A stretch of 64,000 nucleotides of DNA from Flavobacteria bacterium MS024-2A (GTDB taxonomy: Bacteria; Bacteroidota; Bacteroidia; Flavobacteriales; Flavobacteriaceae). Location: NCBI GenBank assembly GCA_905182305.1, contig CAJJBB010000007.1:1-64000 (forward strand), given 5' to 3'. Each line of letters begins with the position of its first letter. The first letter of the stretch is position 1. The position numbers and the translations under genes were made by a program. Under the pieces are notes generated by a model. It saw only the letters and a program-made list of their open reading frames with translations, searched no databases and was not told the origin of the DNA. This document shows positions 1 to 7,431 of this stretch, piece by piece.

Positions 1-83
1 CCTTTAATAGGGTTAATCTTTTCTTTAGATCCATGCCTAAGATTAATTAGGCCTATAAAATTCAACCTATCACACTAACAAAA

Positions 84-172
84 GCAAGTCTTCACTTACT
101 TCATTAGTAGCTTGTTTCATTCTTGGTAAAGTGTATTGTAGAACTTACTGAAGATGATATGCCTGTGGTTTA
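84..172 (-). repeat. Left copy A of a dispersed decayed repeat
   Basis: Bases 84-133 are identical to 5367-5416 (50 of 50), and the homology continues less exactly through the ATGCCTGTGGTTT stretch to about 172. Read on the minus strand, one frame gives a fragment LPRMKQATNEVSEDL. This resembles the C-terminal LPKLKHASGEPED part of the small phage-like protein at 9873-10103. I read the copy as a pseudogene remnant of that family, not as a working element. Confidence 0.7.
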
Positions 173-187
173 GTAATTAGCCAAAAA

Positions 188-466
188 TTAAAGCGATGCC
201 AATAATAAACAAGATTCTACAATTATAATAGCAACAATAAATACAATAATATTATTTTTAACTTTTTCAGAATATTTGGTAAAATACTCTTCATTAAGAA
301 TACCATGAATTGATGAAGCTAGAGCCATAAAGGAAAAACCAAATAAAACTAAATTATAATTGTAATCTATTTTTAATATAAAACTCCCTAACAATCCAAT
401 TAAAGTGAAGGCCACCCCAACTCCAAATCCTACCCAACCAAGGTGTTTTTTACACCATTCTTTCAT
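188..466 (-). CDS. Small hypothetical membrane protein, 92 aa
   Basis: I do not recognise this protein. It has about three hydrophobic segments (residues roughly 10-32, 37-56 and 70-90) joined by a short charged loop, so it is probably a small inner-membrane protein. The N-terminus MKEWCKKHLGW is basic and begins just before the first membrane span. It lies between repeat copies A and C. The gene may therefore have been carried in with, or inserted into, the decayed repeat. No operon partner is visible: the next gene upstream on the same strand is the Fur-type regulator, 180 bp away. Confidence 0.5.
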   Translation of the reverse strand: MKEWCKKHLGWVGFGVGVAFTLIGLLGSFILKIDYNYNLVLFGFSFMALASSIHGILNEEYFTKYSEKVKNNIIVFIVAIIIVESCLLLASL

Positions 467-505
467 TTTAAACTAATCTATGGTTTATAATACTTAAAGA
501 TAACA

Positions 506-558
506 AATCCCAGAACTTACTGAAGAGATATGACTGTGGTTTAAAAGAAAACACCACT
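506..558 (-). repeat. Left copy C of the dispersed repeat (partial)
   Basis: This segment matches 5423-5476, including the shared tail TTTAAAAGAAAACACC. It also repeats the GAACTTACTGAAGA motif of copy A (141-154). Copy B at 5367-5476 holds both parts in one piece. The left end therefore looks like one ancestral unit split, or duplicated, around the 92-aa membrane protein gene. Confidence 0.6.
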
Positions 559-648
559 AAAGTTAATTGAAATAACTTCCTTTTGACTCCATTCAGGGTC
601 TATCTTTTAGGTGTTTTGTCAAGATAAGTAAGGTCTCAACCACACCAT

Positions 649-1059
649 CTAGCAATCAGAACAAACACCCTTTAATATGGCCTGCACTTTATTTGTTTTA
701 AATCCCTTTGGAACATTAAGTTGAAGTGGTGCTAATTTCCCCATACAATAAACCATTTTGCATTGTTCACACACAAAATGTGCGTGCTCGTTACCTTGTG
801 ATGGAGGTTGTCCAAATGCATACTTAGTTAGGCCCGAATGGTCGTTAATACTATGGATTATACCCGCTTGCTCAAAACTCGCTAGGCTTCGGTATAAGGT
901 GGATTTATCAACTTCATTTACCAATGCTGCCTGAAGGTCATTGTAAGACTGTGCATGTTCAATACTCATAAAATGTTGGAGCAAAGTAATCCGAACTTTA
1001 GTTTTTTTTAATCCCTTTTGTTCTAAAAGTTGTTTGTAGCTTTCCTCTTTCATAATCAA
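649..1059 (-). CDS. Fur-family metalloregulator, probably Zur-like
   Basis: This is a 136-aa Fur superfamily repressor. The N-terminal winged helix has its recognition helix around residues 52-66 (DKSTLYRSLASFEQAG). The dimerisation and metal domain carries HAHFVCEQCK near residues 92-101, and the protein ends in a second CxxC (CSDC). The two CxxC pairs form the structural zinc site typical of Fur and Zur. ATG is present at residue 1 and again at residue 3 (MIMKEE); either start is possible. It is divergent from the merC-like gene, and a 23-bp palindrome lies between them. Assignment to zinc rather than iron or another metal is inferred from the ZnuD-like receptor nearby. Confidence 0.85.
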   Translation of the reverse strand: MIMKEESYKQLLEQKGLKKTKVRITLLQHFMSIEHAQSYNDLQAALVNEVDKSTLYRSLASFEQAGIIHSINDHSGLTKYAFGQPPSQGNEHAHFVCEQCKMVYCMGKLAPLQLNVPKGFKTNKVQAILKGVCSDC

Positions 1060-1198
1060 CTATTTATTTGAAAATTAACCCTTTCGGTTTTTGTATTCGA
1101 AAATAACATAAATTCAGATTATTCTCCTTAAAATTTAGCGTGTCATTTACTTAGAGCAATACATCTTTTTGTCTCTTTCCACAAAAATAGAAATAAAA

Positions 1199-1221
1199 TA
1201 AATGCAACTCTGTGGCATTTA
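1199..1221. promoter_or_regulatory. Candidate Zur/Fur operator palindrome
   Basis: TAAATGC-N9-GCATTTA is a perfect 7-bp inverted repeat spanning 23 bp. The outer TAAAT/ATTTA arms and the total length match the Bacillus Zur box layout (TAAATCG-N9-CGATTTA). It lies about 13 bp upstream of a TACTTTTG -7 box, over the expected -33 region of the merC-side promoter, where bound repressor would block transcription. Function is inferred. Confidence 0.5.
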
Positions 1222-1233
1222 AAAAAAATAAAT

Positions 1234-1241
1234 TACTTTTG
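1234..1241 (+). promoter_or_regulatory. Putative -7 box TACTTTTG for the metal-uptake operon
   Basis: The sequence fits the Bacteroidota TAnnTTTG consensus and sits 62 bp upstream of the merC-like start. The candidate Zur operator overlaps the -33 region. No clear TTG -33 element is visible. Confidence 0.4.
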
Positions 1242-1302
1242 CTCTCAGAAATATAAAATATTTTACCTCATAAGCATATTCCATGATTAAGTTTTATAGT
1301 TA

Positions 1303-1713
1303 ATGAAAATTATAAATTTCACCTCAAGGTCAGATATTATTGGTGCTACTGCAAGTGCTATGTGCTTTATTCATTGCTTGGTCACCCCATTTTTATTCGT
1401 TGCATATTCCAATACTGCAATTATTGAGGATACGCATCCATGGTGGTGGGGTATTTTAGATATAGTTTTCCTTGTAATTTCCTTTTTTGCTGTGTATTGG
1501 TCTACCTACAATACATCAAAACAGTTCGTAAAATACACTTTCTGGACACTTTGGATGCTCTTAGCATTGATTATTATTAATGAGAAATGGGAAATAGCAC
1601 ATATAGCAGAAGTATTTATTTACCTAACAACCTTAGGCCTTGTTTTTTTACACTTTTATAATCGTCGTTATTGTCAATGTGAAGACGACAAATGTTGCGT
1701 AGATGCCAAATAA
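1303..1713 (+). CDS. MerC-domain membrane protein
   Basis: This 136-aa protein has four hydrophobic segments and matches the MerC family of small metal-handling membrane proteins. The first span carries CFIHC (residues 21-25), the cysteine pair expected in MerC. The C-terminus is a cysteine-rich tail (CQCEDDKCCVD) that could bind soft metals or zinc. MerC was named for mercury uptake, but in Flavobacteria such genes often sit beside TonB receptors and Fur-type regulators. Here that context suggests zinc or copper handling at the inner membrane. It overlaps the next gene by 11 nt, so the two are probably translationally coupled. No mer reductase or MerR is present, which argues against a mercury-resistance role. 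Confidence 0.8.
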   Translation: MKIINFTSRSDIIGATASAMCFIHCLVTPFLFVAYSNTAIIEDTHPWWWGILDIVFLVISFFAVYWSTYNTSKQFVKYTFWTLWMLLALIIINEKWEIAHIAEVFIYLTTLGLVFLHFYNRRYCQCEDDKCCVDAK

Positions 1714-2071
1714 AACAATTTTATCGTCTTTGGAAAAAAGGAATTATTCTTACATGCTCTTTCTAATTGTATTGATTGCTCTTAAGGTTTCAGCTATACA
1801 ACTTTATTTACATGATTGTTCCGATGACAGGAATGTTAATGATTGCGAACTATGCGAAAATGCCATCCATAATCAAAACTTAAAATTTTCTACTCCACCA
1901 CAGTTTCACGGTTTTGAAATTGACATTATTCCTTTTTTTTCCCAACTAGAAAGTCATTATGATAGTATTTGTATATCAATACCAATCAATGACACCTATT
2001 TCGGTAGACCTCCTCCTCCTCAAAATAAAGAATCATTAAATAAATACTATCCTTTAGTCACAAGACTATAA
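1703..2071 (+). CDS. Small exported or membrane-anchored protein of unknown function
   Basis: This 122-aa protein has one N-terminal hydrophobic segment (about residues 16-35), probably a signal anchor. A short mature part holds HDCSDDRNVNDCELCENA, with three cysteines and a histidine clustered near residues 37-53. A proline run (GRPPPPQ) lies near the end. I do not recognise a family. The Cys/His cluster, overlap with the MerC-like gene and position just before the TonB receptor suggest a periplasmic metal-binding accessory protein. This is inference from context only. Confidence 0.6.
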   Translation: MPNKTILSSLEKRNYSYMLFLIVLIALKVSAIQLYLHDCSDDRNVNDCELCENAIHNQNLKFSTPPQFHGFEIDIIPFFSQLESHYDSICISIPINDTYFGRPPPPQNKESLNKYYPLVTRL

Positions 2072-2153
2072 AGGTTAGTTCAAGTTTAATTGTACCCTAC
2101 AATTTAAAAAACAAACAACATCATTTAGAAAATTAATTTTTGCTTGCTAAAGC

Positions 2154-4568
2154 ATGAAACATCAATTTATATTATCCCTTTTTTTATTTATTTGGTCAAA
2201 TTCAGTAATGACGCAAGAAAAATACTGTCCCTATTCAGTTAGTGGAAAGGTTTTGGATATTGTGACCAAAGAGCCGATAGCCAATGTCACTATTAAAATT
2301 CAGGATACGGAGAAATACACCCTTACAGATAAAGTCGGAAACTTTTTGATTGATGACTTGTGCTCAAATAATAATACGTTAATCATATCGTGCTTAGGCT
2401 ATTCCGGATCCACAAGCCATCATCACCATGAAAATGGTTCACTTCCCCATTTATATTTGACCCAAAAGGTAACGGGGTTAGACGAGGTGACTGTTCAAGC
2501 TCAAAAAATAAAGGAAAAAGGAACGGAAACAATTTCTCAAGTTACATTAGGAAAGAATGAAATTACAGGAGATGCGACACAGTCTTTAGCGGCTGCTTTA
2601 TCAGGGCTGCAAGGGGTGACATTTACCTCCGCTGGCACTAATATTCAATTACCCGTTATCCATGGTCTTTCTGGAAATCGAATCTTGGTCTTGAATAATG
2701 GCTTAAAACATGGGTTTCAAAATTGGGGAACAGACCATGCCCCCGAAATAGATATTACCTCAGCAAATAGTATTACTGTTATTAAAGGAGCTTCTAGTGT
2801 ACGTTTTGGCCCTGAAGCGCTTGGTGGTGTAATTATTGTAGAATCCAATTCGCTGCGTCTCAATACTCCACTATATATTAATCTTGGAACTGGTTTTCAA
2901 ACTAATGGTGGTGGAATTAACACGAATTTGGAGATCGTTAAGGGTTCTAATAAGTGGGGTTATTTTCTAAATGGAAATTTCAACAAAATTGGTGATCGAA
3001 AAGCCCCTGATTATAGCCTTACCAATACGGGCAAGGAGGAAAAATCATTCAGTTTTGGTGTACTTCGGCATCTTAAAAATTGGGATTTTAAAATTTACTA
3101 TAGTTTCGTCGACCAAAACTTAGCGCTTCTTAGGTCATCTATAGCCCACAGTGGTGATGCGTTTGTAAGAGCTCTAAATTCTGATGCTCCAATTATTATT
3201 GATTCCTTTTCTTATGATATTGATGCGCCAAATCAAACTATACAGCATCACTTGGCAAAGGCGGAAATAAATTGGTATTCTAATAAAGGAAAACTTAGTC
3301 TCCGCGGAGGAATGCAGCTCAATAAAAGAGATGAATTTGACGTAAGAAGAAATTCCAAAAAACCGATTATCGATCTTGATCTAATTACTTATGATTATCA
3401 ACTGGAGTGGAGACATCCCAATTGGAGTAGATTAGATGGCCTCTTTGGAATTCAATATTTTAGTCAAGACAATGACAATAATCCGGGCACTGATACTACC
3501 CCTTTTATTCCAAATTACAATATAAGCAGATATAGTGCTTTTGGCACTGAAAGGTTAAAGTTTGGAAAAAATACCGTAGAGGCAGGAGTTCGAATCGATT
3601 TTGAATTCGATGATGTGAGGGGAAGGAAGGCTAATCAAAATATTTTTAGAGATGATTATAGTTTTGCAAACCTTACTGCATCATTTGGGTATTCGAGACA
3701 ACTCTCTGAAAATACCTCGTTCAGGACAAATTTGGGTACTGCTTGGCGTACCCCGAATATGGCAGAACTCTTCAGTTTTGGGCAACATGGTTTTAAAACC
3801 ACATTTGGTCTACTCCGTTTCACCGATAACAATGGTGTGCTTAGTACCGATGATATATTACCATTGGATAAAAGTGTCGTAGAACCTGAAAAAGGATATA
3901 AGTTTATCAATGAATTTAAAACCTACAGAAACGGCAACTTTCATAACTTGACCGTATACTCTCATTATATCGAGAACTATATTTTTGATCGACCAATAGG
4001 TGTATTTGGAACCATAAGAGGTCCTACACCAGCATTTATTTTTGATCAGGCGAATGCGCTATTCCTAGGTGCTGATTACAGTTGGCAAAAAGAGTTGGAC
4101 AAAAACATCTCAGGGATTCTTGGTTTCAGCTATTTATGGTCAAAGAACATAATTGAAAATGTGCCTTTGATAAACCAACCCCCCATTTCCACAAGTCTTG
4201 AAATACAATGGGACCAAGGAAAAGTATGGGGATTCAAAACCTCTAAATGGATTATCAGATATAGTTATACTTTTCGCCAATTACAGGCCCCACGAACGGT
4301 TTTACCCCAAAGCTTGATAGACGGCAGTAAAATAATTACAATAGACTCCGAAATTTTTGACTTTATGAATGCTCCCCGAGACTATTTTCTACTAAACCTT
4401 TCATGGAATTTTAAGTGGAAAAACTTAAGTGGAAGTATTGCGGCGCAAAACCTTTTAAATAGCCGTTACCGTGATTACCTCAATGAAATGAGATACTTCG
4501 CTGATGACCTGGGAAGAAATTTGCTTTTTACGCTTAATTATTCTTTTAAAGGAAAAAATAATAAATAA
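2154..4568 (+). CDS. TonB-dependent receptor, ZnuD-like (probable zinc uptake)
   Basis: This 804-aa outer-membrane receptor has a signal peptide (residues 1-20), a CarbopepD regulatory-like domain (about 27-105), a plug (about 118-235) and a 22-strand-type barrel to the end. The plug has HGLSGNRILVLNNG and TDHAPEI, the pattern seen in ZnuD-type zinc receptors. A HHHH run (residues 89-92) in the N-terminal domain could capture zinc before the plug. The C-terminus ends LLFTLNYSFKGKNNK, close to a barrel-terminal strand. It follows the MerC-like and 122-aa genes by 82 bp and precedes a lipoprotein gene, so one zinc-responsive transcript is likely. Substrate is inferred from motif and neighbours. 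Confidence 0.85.
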   Translation: MKHQFILSLFLFIWSNSVMTQEKYCPYSVSGKVLDIVTKEPIANVTIKIQDTEKYTLTDKVGNFLIDDLCSNNNTLIISCLGYSGSTSHHHHENGSLPHLYLTQKVTGLDEVTVQAQKIKEKGTETISQVTLGKNEITGDATQSLAAALSGLQGVTFTSAGTNIQLPVIHGLSGNRILVLNNGLKHGFQNWGTDHAPEIDITSANSITVIKGASSVRFGPEALGGVIIVESNSLRLNTPLYINLGTGFQTNGGGINTNLEIVKGSNKWGYFLNGNFNKIGDRKAPDYSLTNTGKEEKSFSFGVLRHLKNWDFKIYYSFVDQNLALLRSSIAHSGDAFVRALNSDAPIIIDSFSYDIDAPNQTIQHHLAKAEINWYSNKGKLSLRGGMQLNKRDEFDVRRNSKKPIIDLDLITYDYQLEWRHPNWSRLDGLFGIQYFSQDNDNNPGTDTTPFIPNYNISRYSAFGTERLKFGKNTVEAGVRIDFEFDDVRGRKANQNIFRDDYSFANLTASFGYSRQLSENTSFRTNLGTAWRTPNMAELFSFGQHGFKTTFGLLRFTDNNGVLSTDDILPLDKSVVEPEKGYKFINEFKTYRNGNFHNLTVYSHYIENYIFDRPIGVFGTIRGPTPAFIFDQANALFLGADYSWQKELDKNISGILGFSYLWSKNIIENVPLINQPPISTSLEIQWDQGKVWGFKTSKWIIRYSYTFRQLQAPRTVLPQSLIDGSKIITIDSEIFDFMNAPRDYFLLNLSWNFKWKNLSGSIAAQNLLNSRYRDYLNEMRYFADDLGRNLLFTLNYSFKGKNNK

Positions 4569-4667
4569 AAATAATACTCTTAAAACTATACTGATGATAA
4601 GACCCCCTTGAAAAACAATAAAATACAATAACACACTTAAAATAATTATAAAATAAAAATAAACACA

Positions 4668-5282
4668 ATGAAAATACACAGATTTAGAAATTTTAGATTG
4701 ATGGCCCTTCTTTTTGGAACCATCTTAGTAACCAGTTGTAGTAAAGACGATGATGTGCCAGAAGAAGAAAATGAGCTGGAGGTCATCACAGACGTAACGC
4801 TTGTTTTTACCAATACTGCAGATGCCAATGATGTGGTTGAAGCTACAGCACAAGACCCTGATGGAATTGGAATACAAGAGTTGGTAATATTAAACGAGAT
4901 TGATTTGGATGCCGGTAAAACATACACCCTTACCTTTGAAATATTCAATAATTTAGAAACTCCCGGCGAGGATATAGGTGACGAAATATTGGAAGAGGCT
5001 AATGAGCATCAATTTTTCTTCGGCTTCTCCGATGATGCCTTTACCAACCCAGCGGGGAATGGCAATATAGATACAGCTTCAGACCCCATTTCTTATAATG
5101 ACAAGGATGAAAACGGCAATCCGGTTGGTCTCTCCACCACATGGACTACCGCTGTAACGGCTTTATCAGGAGGCACTTTTACAGTTAGGCTAAAACACCA
5201 GCCTGATGTAAAAACCTCGACATCAGGAGCCAACGACGGCGAAACCGATTTTAATTTACTGTTTTCCCTGAATATTCAGTAA
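4668..5282 (+). CDS. Acidic surface lipoprotein linked to the metal receptor
   Basis: This 204-aa lipoprotein has a lipobox VTSC (Cys24), followed by a strongly acidic stretch (SKDDDVPEEENELE) typical of Bacteroidota lipoproteins exported to the cell surface. The mature part is beta-rich, with EHQFFFGF and NDKDENGNPVGL motifs. I recognise it as the family NCBI labels 'type 1 periplasmic binding fold superfamily protein', often found next to TonB receptors of this type. Its function is unproven. A surface partner delivering metal to the barrel is a reasonable inference. It is the last gene of the block and is followed by a strong terminator. Confidence 0.75.
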   Translation: MKIHRFRNFRLMALLFGTILVTSCSKDDDVPEEENELEVITDVTLVFTNTADANDVVEATAQDPDGIGIQELVILNEIDLDAGKTYTLTFEIFNNLETPGEDIGDEILEEANEHQFFFGFSDDAFTNPAGNGNIDTASDPISYNDKDENGNPVGLSTTWTTAVTALSGGTFTVRLKHQPDVKTSTSGANDGETDFNLLFSLNIQ

Positions 5283-5297
5283 TTTGATTTCTAAACT

Positions 5298-5341
5298 AAA
5301 CCTTCCACCTCGCTTAGGATCAGGGAGGAAGGTTTTTTTTT
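5298..5341 (+). terminator. Rho-independent terminator of the metal-uptake operon
   Basis: AAACCTTCC and GGAAGGTTT form a 9-bp stem around a 20-nt loop, followed by a run of T. It starts 16 bp after the lipoprotein stop codon. Confidence 0.85.
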
Positions 5342-5366
5342 AATATAGTTTGCTGAACAAACAATG

Positions 5367-5476
5367 GCAAGTCTTCACTTACTTCATTAGTAGCTTGTTT
5401 CATTCTTGGTAAAGTGAATTGTAATCCCCAGACTTACAGAAGACAATATGCCTGTGGTTTAAAAGAAAACACCCCT
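5367..5476 (-). repeat. Right copy B of the dispersed repeat (most complete)
   Basis: Its first 50 bp equal copy A (84-133) and its last 54 bp align with copy C (506-558). On the minus strand a frame reads GLQFTLPRMKQATNEVSEDL. This aligns with GLQYLLPKLKHASGEPED of the 9873-10103 gene. Stops and a frame change upstream show it is decayed. Confidence 0.7.
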
Positions 5477-5979
5477 GACTAGGAGAGTTTGGATTACACC
5501 CCTCTATGCCAGTTAAGCCCTAAGGAAAACCCCCTACTTTATAAATCTATAATACTCTTTCTGTCATCACATTAGAGAGGATAATTGGGGTGCAATGCTT
5601 GTAGTGTCTTAAATACAGAGGTTTGGGGTTATATACTAGATACAAGAACTAGTGTCTAATCTGAAAACGATTCTAAAAAACCCACCCCATGTTTAGAAAT
5701 CATAGAATGTTTGGAAACTTTTAGCTTTTAATGTGTCCCAGTGTCCCAATCCTTAGGGATGGGACAGCGGAGATGATTATTCCCTTCAAGTATCCACACA
5801 TTTCCTAAACAAACATCCCCTAAAACAACAGCACAGCTATCTTGTCTTAGGTCAGTGATGATGTGGGATTACATTAGGTTATATTTTTTTGGGGGTTTCA
5901 TTGATTAACTGCCTTGTACCGTACATAAATCGTACAAAAAAAAGGGTATTAAATAAAAAACCTTTGAAAATCAATTGAT

Positions 5980-6153
5980 TAACAAGGGATCTTGTACCCG
6001 AGATGATTCAGTTCTCGAACTTTTTTACAAAGACCTTTGTAAACTCTACGATTTAAAAGATACCCTTGAACACGAAGGAATTGACAAATATCCTTATAGT
6101 TCCTCAAATTCACTTGGGCTAAGCGATAATTCATTACTACAAACAAGGAGTTG
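5980..6153 (+). pseudogene. Relic frame resembling a P27-type small terminase
   Basis: One plus-strand frame stays open for about 55 codons and ends in TGA at 6151-6153. It contains DDSVLELFYKDLCKLYDLKD followed by TLEHEGI. The spacing of acidic, Tyr and final Gly residues resembles the helical part of P27-family phage small terminases. No start codon or upstream domain is present, so I call it a fragment. The family call is tentative. Confidence 0.3.
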
Positions 6154-6404
6154 AACTATTATAGTATGACAAATACAACTTACTTAGTTTGTGTGTTTAT
6201 TGATCCAAATTGTATAATAATTACGTTGAATCAACTCAATAAATTATTTCTGAAACGATTATAATATACTTCCTAGTACTTATTTCCTTATCACTCGAAT
6301 TTGATTCATCATATATAATTTATAACGAATATAATTCATGTTTTAATATTTAAACTGAATGTATGTATAGTTTTGCTCTGTAAACATGAATTAAATAATC
6401 GCAG

Positions 6405-7421
6405 ATGGTAAAGGTAGTATATGTAGGGTTTGGTATTGTGTCACAAGGTTTGGCTGAAATCATTTTAAATAATAATTCTGTATTGCCTTTAGTTGAGACC
6501 GTAGAGATACAAACAGTAGGAATACTGGACACAATGAAAGGTAGTAGGATTGATGCTAGTGGTATAAATATGCATGATGTGCTTTTAAATGCTAAAGAAG
6601 GCGATTATAGCTTGCTAACAGATACTATACTTGATATTCCTAAAGCAATACAAGAAATTGATGCAGACATCCTCATTGAGGCTAGTTTCACGGATATTAA
6701 AACAGGACAGCCTGCAATATCTCACATGGAATCTGCACTAAAATCTAATAAACACGTTGTCACTACTAATAAAGGACCATTTGCTGTAGCGTATAAACAG
6801 ATTTTCAATTTAGCCGCATTATTGAAAAAAAATGTAGCAATTGAAGGAACTGTAATGAGTGGTACGCCAATAATAAATGTATTAAATAATGGTCTTTTAG
6901 GTTCAGATATCACTGCTGTAAGCGGTATTATGAATGGAACATCTAATTATATTTTGTCTAAAATGGAATTAGGGATGTCTTATAGTGATGCGCTTTCACA
7001 AGCACAACAGCTTGGATATGCAGAAGCCGACCCAACAAGTGATGTAGAAGGTCTAGACACATTAGCCAAAGTAATGATTTTGGCAAATGTTGTTTTTGAT
7101 GAGCAATTAATTCAAGAAGATATTGAGGTTAAGGGAATATCAGACATTACACTTTCAGATGTAAAAGAAGCATCATCAAAGAATGAAAGATGGAAATTAA
7201 TTGGAAGCGTTTGGAAGGATAATAATGGCAAAGTACATGGTTCAGTAAGTCCCAAGCTTATCTCAATTAACGATTCATTATATGGCATTTCAGATGCTAC
7301 TAATGCTTTAAAAATAACATCTAACATTTTGGGAGATACCACAATTGTAGGAGCAGGAGCAGGGAAAACAGAAACAGGTTTTGCATTGTATAATGACATT
7401 ATATCCATAGTTAACCGTTAA
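6405..7421 (+). CDS. Homoserine dehydrogenase, short form without ACT domain
   Basis: This 338-aa enzyme interconverts aspartate semialdehyde and homoserine with NAD(P)H. An N-terminal Rossmann fold (VGFGIVSQGLAEI, residues about 6-18) is followed by the catalytic domain with GIMNGTSNYIL and the family signature GYAEADPTSDVEGLD. There is no C-terminal ACT domain, so it lacks the usual threonine feedback site. It is followed after 10 bp by an aldehyde dehydrogenase, and no aspartokinase or threonine genes are nearby. That context suggests it may run in the catabolic direction. The start ATG follows an AT-rich leader without an obvious -7 box. Confidence 0.9.
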   Translation: MVKVVYVGFGIVSQGLAEIILNNNSVLPLVETVEIQTVGILDTMKGSRIDASGINMHDVLLNAKEGDYSLLTDTILDIPKAIQEIDADILIEASFTDIKTGQPAISHMESALKSNKHVVTTNKGPFAVAYKQIFNLAALLKKNVAIEGTVMSGTPIINVLNNGLLGSDITAVSGIMNGTSNYILSKMELGMSYSDALSQAQQLGYAEADPTSDVEGLDTLAKVMILANVVFDEQLIQEDIEVKGISDITLSDVKEASSKNERWKLIGSVWKDNNGKVHGSVSPKLISINDSLYGISDATNALKITSNILGDTTIVGAGAGKTETGFALYNDIISIVNR

Positions 7422-7431
7422 AATTTTAAAT

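Larger units (their letters stand above)
5343..6404. other. 1.06-kb gene-poor stretch with gene relics
   Basis: There is no intact gene. It holds repeat copy B (5367-5476), a hairpin TGTCCCA...TGGGACA (5742-5766) preceded by a tandem TGTCCCAG, a TTGTAC...GTACAA inverted repeat (5914-5937), and a terminase-like relic frame (about 5980-6153). The last 250 bp before homoserine dehydrogenase are AT-rich with no clear TAnnTTTG box. The region looks like the scar of one or more lost mobile elements. Confidence 0.6.

Noticed and set aside
1303-1713. Mercury-resistance operon
   Set aside because: Only a MerC-type gene is present; no MerA, MerP, MerT or MerR. The regulator is Fur-type and the receptor is ZnuD-like.
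4646-4948. 100-aa minus-strand ORF opposite the lipoprotein gene
   Set aside because: It is a low-complexity Ser/Val-rich shadow of the acidic lipoprotein; the plus strand has a lipobox and a terminator.
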